NCBI GenBank assembly: GCA_013399855.1
Contig: VXAY01002323.1
Coordinates: 615,735 to 679,734, forward strand
From: Oxyruncus cristatus
Taxonomy: Eukaryota; Chordata; Aves; Passeriformes; Cotingidae
Reading direction: 5' to 3'
Length of the DNA stretch: 64,000 bases
Shown here: positions 1 through 9,642 of the stretch, one piece after another
Position numbering within the stretch: position 1 is the stretch's first letter
Layout: each line of letters begins with the position of its first letter
Position numbers and translations under genes: made by a program
Notes under the pieces: generated by a model
What the model was told of the DNA's origin: nothing
Seen by the model: the letters and a program-made list of their open reading frames with translations, nothing else
Database searches by the model: none

Positions 1-74
1 AACCTTCCCTTGCCAAACCTTCCCTTGCCAAACCTTCCCTTGCCAAACCTTCCCTTGCCAAACCTTCCCTTGCC
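1..74. repeat. 15-bp tandem repeat, cut by the window edge
   Basis: Four exact copies and most of a fifth copy of a 15-base unit (AACCTTCCCTTGCCA). The unit is three pentamers in fixed order, AAACC, TTCCC and TTGCC. The array starts at base 1, so its true length is unknown. It makes a long open frame reading PNLPL repeats, which is a by-product of a period divisible by three and not evidence of a gene. Confidence 0.95.
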
Positions 75-246
75 TTCCCTTCCCTTCCCTTCCCAAACCT
101 TGCCTTGCCTTGCCTTGCCTTCCCTTCCCTTTTCCCTTTCTTTTCCTTTCCTTCCCTTTCCTTTTTCTTTTCTTTCATTTTCCTTTCTTTTCCTTTCCTT
201 TCTTTTCATTCCTTTTTTTTTTAAGGACTCCCCTTTTTTTTTTTTT
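75..246. repeat. polypyrimidine tract of degenerating pentamers
   Basis: Continues the array to the left. Runs of TTCCC, one AAACC and four TTGCC pentamers give way to irregular C/T sequence and then T runs near 217-246. The top strand is almost purely pyrimidine for about 150 bases, a composition known to form triplexes and to be unstable in length. The open frames across it, on both strands, are low complexity. Confidence 0.9.
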
Positions 247-1140
247 CGAGGACAACCTCCAAGCCATGGATTTATGATGCTCAGCATGTCTTACTGCCCA
301 CGACAGCTCCCTAATTGTCACATTTCCACCAGAATGACATTTGGATGCCCGGGCAGGAAGATTTTCACTTGGAGCAGGCGGAACAAGGCAGTGGCTGTTG
401 GTTGCTCTGCAATCAGTCACATCTCCCATGGCCTGAGCCTGTGTCACACCACTCACTGCTCTCCATTTCGGGGCTTCCTTTTGCCTTGGATATCAGAAAG
501 ATTCAATCGGGTCTTTTCATTGCTCTTTGCTTTTGCTTTTTGCAGGAATATCAGCAGGAAGTCAGGATTTCCTCCTCCCTGCCTTTCTCCCCTGGAACAG
601 CGAAACAACATCGTAAAAAGCTCTCCTCTTGCCCAAACTCACACATTCTTTGCTCTATTTAGTTTAACATGATTTCTTCTCCTTCTACAAGTCACGGCCA
701 CTTAACTCCTGTGCTGTTTGTGAGGGCTGGAGCCAGACAGGGCCAAGTGCCACATCAGGAAAATGCCACTGCTTCCAGCTCAGCAAAACACAGCCAGGAC
801 TCCTCCTGCCACACCAACATTTCCCTCTTTATATGAGTATTTAGCTTCCTGAGAGCACAGACAGATAAAACTTTAAAGAGCTCAGCACATCAAGAACCTG
901 CACATCCCACTGAGACTTGTTTCGGGGCTTTCTAAAACTTTATCTTTGCACCTGCAAACAGCAAAATGTCACTTCCCCCCACCCCTTCCAATCTCTATTC
1001 TAAGTCTCAAGTCAGGGAATTTCACTTAATTTACTGCCAATCAGCATAACCTTTTAATTACAGGCTGTGGTGTTGAGAAATAGAGACAGGAACAGCCTCA
1101 CAGAAGAGAGAAGTAGCCTCACAAAAAAACCTCAAAGAAA
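247..1140. other. unique noncoding sequence
   Basis: No recognisable gene, RNA or repeat. The open frames running out of the pyrimidine tract end here and carry no domain. A short AT-rich stretch lies near 1020-1060, just before the first CR1. Confidence 0.6.
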
Positions 1141-1328
1141 GGGTGCTCAGGCCTTGGAAGGGGCTGCCCAGGGAGGTTTGGAGTGCCCAGCCCTGGAGGT
1201 GTCCCAGGAAGGCCTGGCCGTGGCACTCAGTGCTCTGGGCTGGGGGACAAGGTGGGGATGGGGCACAGGGTGGACTGGATGATCCTGGAAGGGTTTTTCC
1301 AACCTAAATTATTCTGTGGTTCTGTGAC
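1141..1328 (+). mobile_element. CR1 retrotransposon 3' end, copy 1
   Basis: A 5'-truncated CR1 non-LTR retrotransposon showing only its 3' untranslated end. It runs from the GGCTGCCCAGGGAGG phrase through GGCACTCAGTGCTCTGGG and CTGGATGATCCTGGA to the terminal ATTCTGTGGTTCTGTG repeat. It belongs to the same subfamily as the copies at 1427, 9343 and 58848. From 1157 on it is nearly identical to the 9343 copy. Unusually, the similarity to that copy continues 79 bases past the CR1 end. Confidence 0.95.
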
Positions 1329-1407
1329 ATTTTATGGCTAAGGAAAAACTCACCATCCTAAAACATAAGCTGGCCGTTCCCAGCTCTGCCACCGACCAGT
1401 TTGGGAA
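1329..1407 (+). repeat. 79-bp CR1 flank shared with 9508-9586
   Basis: Directly after the CR1 tail comes a segment that reappears after the CR1 at 9343-9507. By hand alignment 70 of 79 bases match, including the exact stretch CATCCTAAAACATAAGCTGG. It is not part of the usual CR1 3' end, and the other CR1 copies here lack it. It may be a 3' transduction, part of a local duplication, or a fragment of an older repeat. Confidence 0.75.
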
Positions 1408-1426
1408 CCCTCACCCCGAGAGAGAG

Positions 1427-1874
1427 ATTGGGGGGCTGGAGCGTGTCCAGAGAACTGAAAGGAGCTGGGAAGGGGCTGGAGCAGCAGGAGCAGGTGAGGG
1501 AGCTGGGGGGGCTCAGCCTGGAGCAAAGGAGGCTCAGGGGGGACCTTCTGGCTCTGCAACTCCCTGACAGGAGGGGGGAGCCGGGGGGGGTCGGGCTCTG
1601 CTCCCAGGGAACAGGGACAGGAGGAGAGGGAACGGCCTCCAGCTGGGCCAGGGGAGGTGCAGGTTGGACATCAGGAGGACTTTCTCCCTGGAAAGGGTGG
1701 TCAGGCCCTGGCAGGGGCTGCCCAGGGAGGTTTGGAGTGCCCAGCCCTGGAGGTGTCCCAGGAAGGCCTGGCCGTGGCACTCAGTGCTCTGGGCTGGGGG
1801 ACAAGGTGGGGATCGGGCACAGGGTGGGCTCTGTGGTGTTGGAGGGCTTCTCCAACCTCAGTGGTTGTGTGAGC
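1427..1874 (+). mobile_element. CR1 retrotransposon 3' end, copy 2
   Basis: A longer 5'-truncated CR1 in the same orientation as copy 1. It starts near GGGGCTGGAGCGTGTCCAG, continues through GGCTCAGCCTGGAGCAAAGG and a strongly G-rich stretch at 1571-1595, and ends with a decayed tail near 1874. It serves as the reference for what is missing in the N gap at 58975-59392. Its open frames on both strands derive from the GC-rich untranslated region and are not genes. Confidence 0.95.
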
Positions 1875-4267
1875 TCAATCTCCTCTGCTCTAAGCAGAAA
1901 TAACTCCATTCTTTGAGCCAGGTGAAGCGAGCGCTGTCAGGAGGATCTCACAGGAGGAACTCCCTGAGGGTGCTCCAAGTGTCCCTCTCACAGCACAGTC
2001 CTCTCTAGAGCACCGAGGCAGCCTCACAGCCCAGCTCCTGACTCCGGTGCTTCTGTTCAGTGTGGAACTGAGCCAGGGTGAGTCTCTCTGACGCTTTCAA
2101 GTTTAAAGGATATTGGAAGAGACGAGCGTAACTCCAACTTGGCTCCGGTTTGAGCTGCGCTCCCACGGCAGCTGCAGTGGCTCCGTTTCACACAGCTGAC
2201 TTGGCGCGGAACTGACCCCACCAAAAACCAGCAATTAGCTTTTCCTGACCTCTGGCAGCTCTGCACAGGGGCAGGGAAGCATTGGAGCTGGCAAAAGGGA
2301 GGGCAAGAGAACAGGGCACCCAGAATTTGGGTCGGCACCACATTAAAGGACAGGCAGAGCACCGCGGGCAGCTGCGAGCTTGAAGTGATGATGAAAGTTT
2401 AGGATACCATAGTCACCCTGGAAGAGCTCCAGGATTCCCTCTCAGGGACTCTATCTTCTCTATAATGAAGCTCTTCAGGGCAGGGATCACGTCTGGCTGC
2501 GAGGAGCAGGCAGCAATAAGTGCAAGTGGAAAAGAGAGGATGAAACGCTGGATATAGAGACAGAAAACGGTCTGGGGCCAAGTGTGTTTCCAGCTGGGAT
2601 AATTCAGACACTTCAATTCACGTATTTAGAATGAGAAGGGAAAATTCCTTCTCTCCTGCCCTCTGTCAAACTGAGGTGCTGAAGTGGTTCAGGACAAGGA
2701 GGGTTTCACAGCGCCTGCTTCAGCAAGACATCACTTTGACTTTGATAAAAACACACACTGGTGCAATATTAAAGATTTGCAGTGAAGACAAAGAACCCCA
2801 GAACACAGCTGAGGGAAAGAAAGAGCTGAATATGGTTTTGTATACCACCAGAAATCCAATTTAGAGCCTAAAGGAGGGGAGAAGATGATAAAGGTAATAT
2901 ACTTGACAAAGTTTCACAGAGAGATACACTGGAGAAATCTATCCAGACCATTTATTCCTCTGTGAGCAACTGGATAGACTCATTACAGATTCTGCCTTTG
3001 TTGCTCTATAGAAATGAAAATGCTAATTGGTTTACTTGAAGTTTAATTGAAAATTAATAGAATTTCACTAGAGATTTGCAGAATAGGACCAGAGTTAAAA
3101 TGACATTTGATTAAAGTCACACTAAAAATGTACTCAAGGACATTCTGAAGACAGCAGCAATGGCATTCCTTTTTAAAGTGGGGATAAATATTTATCATCA
3201 GTAGCCACCATTAAGAAAATCCAGTATTTTTAAAAGGGTGTGGGAACACACAGTGATACTTTTGCCAGCACCTTTTTATCCTTTGTTGTGTCTTCAAGGA
3301 CACCCCTTGGAGTGGTTCTGCCTTCCAGCTGTCACTTCTTGAAGGAAATATTCTGCTGTTTGCTGGAGCCCAGGAATTATACTCCTTTTTATTTCATTAA
3401 GACCCACATTTCTGTTCTTTCAGGTGAGATGAGGCTACTCAACAATTGCCCAGTGCTTATAAACGTAAGGAACATTAAGAACGGCAGTGATTGATGATTG
3501 AGAGTGATTGCAGCAGTTGTAACTTCCTGGATTAAATCCACAAACACGGACCCTTTGCACTTAAAAATTTAATCATTATTTGTCGTTGCAAAGAGCTCTG
3601 TGAGCAGCCTGTTGACCAACAGACTCGGGCTGACATCAGACTTGGATTATATTCTTTCTTAGGTGTTAAGTTTGTGCTTTCATATGAACCAGTATAATCA
3701 AGACAATGGGTAAGAGAAACCAGTATAAAACAGCACCAGGGGTTTGGACAAATCCTGTTAAAAAGTATTCTCGAAGCACCTTTTTTTTTTATTCCCTCCT
3801 TAAATGAAACATTTAACTGAACATGGCCCCTCCATTCCAGCCACTTTTCTGTGAAGCTTTAGCAATAGATGCTGCTGAGTTGACAATTTTGGATGCTTAA
3901 AATCTTCAAATGAGGGAGGGAGAAAGCAGATGTATCACTGTGGAATGGCACAGTTGCTGGCCAAAGACTTCCTTCATTATCATCCTGCAACAACAGAACA
4001 ATGGTCAGGAAAGATTTGGGTGGAGGGGAGCAAAAACTCACGGAAGGTAGGCTCATCTTCTCGCCACCTCTCACACATCCTACTTGCAGGCACTGTCCTC
4101 ATCCTAAACACAGTCCACATCCACATGTCCCACAAAATACGAGCATGCAATCTTTAGAATACAAACCCAACCAGGTAAAACCCAACTAGGTGAAACCCAG
4201 CCAGGGAGTTTCCAGGCAAGTGTGGAATAAGCCAATTAGAATTTGTCCGTTCATCCATATGAGATGG
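1875..4267. other. unique noncoding sequence with an AT-rich block
   Basis: No gene or named repeat seen. About 2880-3230 is AT-rich and holds several homeodomain-type cores (CTAATTGG, TTTAATTG, AATTAATAG, TTTGATTAAAG) in otherwise non-repetitive sequence, so it could be a regulatory element. A T run lies at 3781-3790. Short open frames are scattered and unremarkable. Confidence 0.5.
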
Positions 4268-4373
4268 GAACATGTAGCGGTTTTGATTCTAGGCCTTCCT
4301 TGGTAACCAGGTTGTAACCAAGGAACCAAGGCCATGTTCCCAGTATTCCATACGATTTTTACGTAAGCAAGGG

Positions 4374-4383
4374 TATAAATAAG
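4374..4383 (+). promoter_or_regulatory. TATA box of the solo LTR
   Basis: TATAAATAAG lies about 100 bases inside the LTR, the expected place for the U3 core promoter. Transcription would start roughly 25-30 bases downstream, near 4405. Whether it is still active cannot be told from sequence. Confidence 0.6.
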
Positions 4384-4467
4384 AAGGGAGAGGAGGCTCT
4401 TGCTCTCTTCTATTCTAATGGTCTGAACGTGCAGGTTCTCTGCTGTCGGTCCTGCTCGTGTGGAGGA

Positions 4468-4497
4468 GTGAGGCCTAGTGAGGCCTAGTGAGGCCTT
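4468..4497. repeat. 10-bp tandem repeat inside the LTR
   Basis: The unit AGGCCTAGTG occurs about two and a half times, preceded by a partial copy, and is followed by a further TAGGCCT. It lies in the region expected to be transcribed from the LTR promoter. Confidence 0.85.
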
Positions 4498-4879
4498 GTA
4501 GGCCTCAGGAGGCAGCGGGTGCCAGCGGTCCTTTGGCATGATTCTGCTATTTCAAGGAGAGTAGTAAGCTTTTCTTTTACTAGTTCTTTATTGTTTGCTC
4601 CCAGGTTTGGATTGTGTATGTCTGTTTTCCCCTTTTCCCTTTTTCCCTTTTCCTTTTCCCTTCGGGGGAGGGGGGTGTGTTCGGGGTCCCTAATATTGTA
4701 CACAATATTTGAGCTGTATATAACTGTAATAGTTGTAAAAATATATATATATTGATATAATTCGGTTGGTTTTCTGGCTCTTAAGTTTCTATAGGTTTTT
4801 TCCTTTGCCCTGGGAGAAGAAGGGAGGGGGAGGTTTTCCCTGTGGGTTCGGACAGTTGGTGGGAAGCCAACACAGAACA

Positions 4880-7195
4880 TCAGGAAACAAGAGATACTCA
4901 ACTGCAAATCGAGGCCTGTGCTGTTGCTTTCCTCCAAAGAAATCACGTCAGGCTGTGACTCTTCCCTACCCAGGATTCTTAAAAACTTTTCTTCCCACTA
5001 AATACCCCACTGTCTTCATGAAGATTGGGAAAACTAATAAATATTGGGCGCTGCATAAACCAACAGTTCAATGGGCCAACGTCCAATGAGAGTGTTTTCA
5101 AAACCGAAGTTTTAAAGGAAAAGAAATTGTTGGCCAACTGTAGGAAAAAAAAAAAACCTGTGCTTGAATATCATCAAACATTGGTATGAAATGAGTGCAC
5201 AGTGCCTTGGTGGCAATTAATTGGATCAACTGAATATTCATTTGATTGACTGAAATTAAGTTTCTTTTATCGTCACCATGGCAACTGTTTGGATGGCATT
5301 TGATGTTTACTTGGAACACGATACTATTTCAATACTACCACGAAAAGTGGGTCATCTAACTGCCACCTCCAGGAGTACATCTGCACACTTACAAATCCTC
5401 CTGAACTGCTTTCCTTCGCAGTCAAGGCTAAATCAGCCCCAGGAGGAAATGTCCGCTGAAAAATCTGAACCACGGCACCATCGGCCCCAGGACTGGCAGC
5501 AGCAGCTCCTCAGAAAATAAAGACATTCCCCCCTTAAATGATCAGCTGCAGCAGTGTTGTTGGAGAACCCTTTGATCAGTTTTCTGAGGAGGTCAAAAGG
5601 CAGAGACTAAAGATTTATTGGAGTTTTAAATGCGGGTTTTAACTGGACCGTTTCTCTTGGTGCTAAAACCAGATTTCACTGGATGTTCAGGGGATTTTCT
5701 GTTGAAGGACCAGATTGACAACTCCCATTTTCAAAAGAACTGGCCCCAAGGCAAACTACCCAGTGTCTGCCAATTAAGTAACTAACAGCAGTGTTGTTCT
5801 CCAGGCCAATAATGACCAGGACCTGGACCGGAATTTAAATCGCAGTGAGAAAATTTTCTATTTACCACCCAAATTTTAATATTTGAGAGTCATTAGCTTT
5901 TACGGTGTACAAGTTACCAACACTTACAATGACTTACAATACTTATAACAACTTAAGGAATTAATTTCAACTCATAAAAAGGCCAACACGAGGTTGTTGC
6001 AGCCCAAGTGTTTACAATGAGTGTTAAGACAGCCGTGTCTAAAATCTGTGCTTCCAGTTTCCTACTCAACTACTGCTTGTGTATAACCTTTATTGCTAAT
6101 AAAAGGGACCCTAAAAATGCTGTATCTTCATTGCAATGTACAGCACACTGCCAAATCTTTAACATCCGTTTCTACTGAGACTCTTTTATTCTGTTTCAGC
6201 ATTACAAAAAGATTCTTCATCAGAATGAGAGCCCGCATAAAAATGGGTATCAGGACTGTGCCATCTCTTTTTGCCACAGCTAAATTAAACAAGGATGAAG
6301 TCAGTGAGCTTCATAACTCAAGGGTCAAACAGAAGTAATTACATTATCTAAGCCTATTTCTTTTTCGAGCTCTTTCTCCACCAAGATGAATTCAATACAC
6401 AGTAGGGCCCAGCCTGTTTTCTAATTTTCACTCAGGCTACAAATGGAATAGTTATGGTGCAAATCCTTTCCTGGACCTACATCCCAGAAAACAAATCTCA
6501 GCTATAAAACTCCTGTGTTGTGTCTAAACCACCACCTAATCTTCTGGCACACAAATGCACCTTTCCTGTCACATTCCAAGGCAGCCCAGAGCAGCTGCAA
6601 ACCTGCCTGGAGGACTTAAACCCTCAGTTCCCTGGAATCCTGGAGCACAGGAGAACACTTCAATAGCACACAATAAAGATATCCCAGACTTGTTTTACAG
6701 AACTGGAAACCTCATCCACTGCGGAATTAGAAGATACCAGAATTTGAAATTGGTCTCTCAGTAAGAATTACAGCTAAAGCACCATCCTTATCAGCAGATG
6801 TTACTGTTTCTCCCATCACTAACACCCCCTTCTCCTGGTATCTCTGCCCAGCAATTTGGCCTCCTGGAAGTGACTTCCCAGAGAAAAATGAAGCAGCAAG
6901 TTGCGATAGCGCTAAAACAATTCTTGAGAGTTCCCTGATGAAAAACGCCTGAGCATAAATCACTGAGAAACTCTGCAAGTGTTTCTCTTCAGCCAAGAAG
7001 AAAGTTCAAACTCCGAGAGAGCAGAAGCAGTGGCCGGGTGACCATTCCCACCGTGGCTCTGCCCGGGAAACAGGCTGGGACAAGGGACAGCTGGAGGATG
7101 GAGCTTGGGTGTAAACCTGGGCAGCAAGTCCCTCGTCATGTGTGATAGTGATGACAGCCCCAGCAGAATCTTGGCAAAGAAAAAAAAATCAGCTT
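4880..7195. other. unique noncoding sequence
   Basis: No gene or named repeat recognised. It includes an A run at 5145-5156 and AT-rich stretches near 5870-5960 and 6030-6110. The open frame starting at 5278 (80 codons) has no recognisable domain and no splice context that I trust. Confidence 0.5.
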
Positions 7196-7386
7196 TAACA
7201 TTTAGGAAGAAATTCTTCCCTGTGAGGGGCTGGGATGGAATTCCCAGAGAAGCTGTGACTGTCCCAGCCCTGGGAGTGTCCAAGGACAAGTTGGAGCGAG
7301 ATGGTGGAAGTGTCCCTGCCAATAGCAGGGGGTGGAATGAGTTGGTCTTTAATGTCCTTTCCAGTCCAAACCATTCCATGGTTTCC
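7196..7386 (+). mobile_element. CR1 retrotransposon 3' end
   Basis: Starts at TTTAGGAAGAAATTCTTCCC and passes through CCCAGAGAAGCTGTGACTG, GTGTCCAAGGACAAGTTGG and a GTGTCCCTGCC block. It ends near CCATTCCATGGTTTCC. It is the 'GTGTCCCTGCC' CR1 type, moderately diverged. Confidence 0.93.
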
Positions 7387-9231
7387 TAAGTCATGTGACC
7401 AGCCAGAAGAGTGAGCAGGAGGAACAAAGTCCCCAGTAAAACTCCTTTAACATTTTCACTTCACCAAGTACAACACTTACAGTTTGTGTCAGGGATCTAA
7501 AACCTGGAGCTGTCATGGGAACCTCTAAATACTCAGCAAAAAACAAGGAGGACAAAAGAATTTCCAAAATGTTCCTCATCAATTCCCCCTAATTTTTCTG
7601 ATCAGCTTTGTTTAATTTTCACAATTCTTTTTCATGCCTATTTTCTATGCAGCACATCAAGAAAATGAAGGCAATACAGGTAAACAGCACAGAATCAGTT
7701 CTCTGTCCCTCATCACAATTCACAATATTTGAGCTATCACCTTCATCTTCACAACCCTTGCTGACCTTCAGAACCTCACTTCCCCAAACAGCTTTAGGGT
7801 TTGGGCTTTTTTCCCCACCCCCAAAAGTTACTCTTTTTCATTCTCCCTCTTTCCCTTGGCTATTGTTGCAAAACAACTAATCCTTTCATTTCAAACTCAT
7901 GTCATTATAAAAGCCTCTTATTTTGCTGTTGTGCTGCATCTGTTCCAGAGCCAGATTTCAGCCTTCCACTCAAGTTTTACACCTCCCAGTTTTGACCTGT
8001 TGGATATATTTTGGATATAACAACATTGATTTTGTTCCTCATTCCCAGATGCTCACCTGCACCCTTGTCTGCCAGCCAGAGGCCAAGGTAACTCCTAAGC
8101 AACAAAGTCCTCCTTAATTTCAGGCTTAAGGTGAAAATCAGACTGCAGAGGACCCACACTGCTCTGAACTCCCTCAGAGTTCACAAACGAGGAGGGTTTG
8201 TGCAAATTAAAGCAGTCACACACAAATCCCTCCTTTTAATATCCCAGAGACAGGAGTGGGAGGAAAAGTGCAGCTCCGGCTGAACTTCAGCTCCAGCGAT
8301 GTTCAATCCAATTCACACTTGCACGGCAGCACGGGCTGGACTCAGGAATCAAACCACCAAAAATTAGATACAAAGACTTTGGGCAGGAAGGAATTCACGG
8401 CCTACACAAAAGACATTCCTTGCCTTTGATTGGGACCGTAACCATTCTTCCAGTTCAGGGCAGGGCAGCTCTGTACTGCCAGAGCACACCTGAAACATCT
8501 TTCTCTTTAAATTTTTCATGAGTCCCGTCCTTGGGAAGTTCTCAACACACCACTTGTATGCAGGAGGTGTTGGAACTGCCTCGTCCCAGAGGGCTGTTGC
8601 TCATCAGCAGAGCTGCTAAGTGGAATAACCTGAGCTGTACACAAATCTTTGATCAGACATGAAGAGCCAGTGTTAAACAGCTGTAGGGAAAGGGGAGGAA
8701 GACAGGGGTGAGAACACATCATTTCTCTGCTGGTTGGACTGGTGGGCTTCCTTTTTCACCAAGGCCTTGGGGGAGGAAAAAAAAAAAGCTTAATTAGAAA
8801 ATTACTGGTAGAAAGCAACAGATTTTTTTTTCTTTTTTTTTTTTTTTTAAATACACGTTTCTTCCCTTTCCAACTGAGCAAAACCCCACCTTTACATGGT
8901 TCCCTAACAAGCAGAGGTGTCAAGCACAGGTACAGCAGATGGACAGCCAAAGCTACTGATGGGACAGCAGGCTGGTGACTTCAGGGTTTCACTTCCCATG
9001 TTGGGAGGCTTTAATACGTGCCCCTGCAAGGGACAGTGGCACGGGGAACACATCAACAGCCCCCAAAAAACAAACAACCCTCCCTTTTTCATGAGTGAGA
9101 GAATCTGAATGGAGAGCTGAGAGGGAAGCACGGAAGCAGCAAGATGGCAACGAATTCATCAGCAGCAAAAGAGACTTAGAAACATCTTGTTTCGGGAAGG
9201 CCTTTCAGGACTATCCCATTTCCAGGCACAT
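7387..9231. other. unique noncoding sequence
   Basis: No gene seen. T-rich runs occur at 8822-8849 and a pyrimidine-rich patch near 7800-7860. Frames on both strands are short and overlapping. Confidence 0.5.
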
Positions 9232-9268
9232 CACACACACACACACACACACGCACACACACACACAC
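9232..9268. repeat. (AC)n microsatellite
   Basis: About 18 AC units with one G interruption (ACGCAC). It lies about 75 bases upstream of a CR1. Confidence 0.97.
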
Positions 9269-9342
9269 TCCTGAGCCGGGTGATGTTTGCTGCCTCTCAG
9301 CAGGGCACAGACATTTCCTCACAGGAGGGGGTTGTTAAATGT

Positions 9343-9507
9343 GGGAAGGGGCTGCCCAGGGAGGTTTGGAGTGCCCAGCCCTGGAGGTGTCCCAGGAAGG
9401 CCTGGCTGTGGCACTCAGTGCTCTGGGCTGGGGGACAAGGTGGGGATGGGGCACAGGGGGGACTGGATGATCCTGGAGGGCTTTTCCAACCTGAATTATT
9501 CTGTGAT
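9343..9507 (+). mobile_element. CR1 retrotransposon 3' end (sister of copy 1)
   Basis: Begins at GGGAAGGGGCTGCCCAGG, slightly shorter at the 5' end than the 1141 copy, and ends at ATTATTCTGTGA. Between GGAAGGGGCTG and the tail it differs from the 1141 copy at about six positions over 165 bases. The sequence before it does not resemble that before the 1141 copy, but the 79 bases after it do. Confidence 0.95.
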
Positions 9508-9586
9508 ATTTTATTGCTAATGAAAATCTCACCATCCTAAAACATAAGCTGGCTGTTCCCAGCTCTGCCACTGCCCAACTGGGGAA
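9508..9586 (+). repeat. 79-bp CR1 flank shared with 1329-1407
   Basis: Second copy of the post-CR1 segment, matching 70 of 79 bases. The similarity fades after 9586, where unique sequence and an (AT)n tract follow. Confidence 0.75.
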
Positions 9587-9609
9587 TCGCAGACACATCA
9601 GTGCTCATA

Positions 9610-9610
9610 C

Positions 9611-9642
<32 letters not shown>
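9610..9642. repeat. (AT)n microsatellite
   Basis: An almost pure AT/TA tract of about 33 bases, starting at TATATACATA. Confidence 0.96.

Larger units (their letters stand above)
4273..4874 (+). mobile_element. solo LTR of an endogenous retrovirus (probably ERVL-like)
   Basis: A 602-bp segment that begins TGTAGCGG and ends CCAACACA, so it has the TG...CA ends of retroviral LTRs. It is flanked by a perfect 5-bp duplication, GAACA, at 4268-4272 and 4875-4879. A TATA box (TATAAATAAG) sits at 4374-4383, about 100 bases inside the left end. No internal retroviral sequence follows, so this is a solo LTR left by recombination between two LTRs. A 5-bp duplication is typical of ERVL-type elements, which is why I favour that class. 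I see no canonical AATAAA. Other internal structure includes a ten-base repeat at 4468-4497 and an 8-bp-arm palindrome at 4692-4709. Confidence 0.8.

Noticed and set aside
10..672. 220-codon frame starting with PNLPL repeats
   Set aside because: Product of the 15-bp tandem repeat and the polypyrimidine tract; the rest has no domain.
7721..7740. 15-base match (CACAATATTTGAGCT) to the 4.7-kb LTR
   Set aside because: A single 15-mer match is expected by chance in 64 kb and does not extend.
9546..9586. MIR-like phrase CCCAGCTCTGCCACTG in the shared CR1 flank
   Set aside because: Only about 15 bases resemble the MIR core and the neighbouring MIR motifs are missing.
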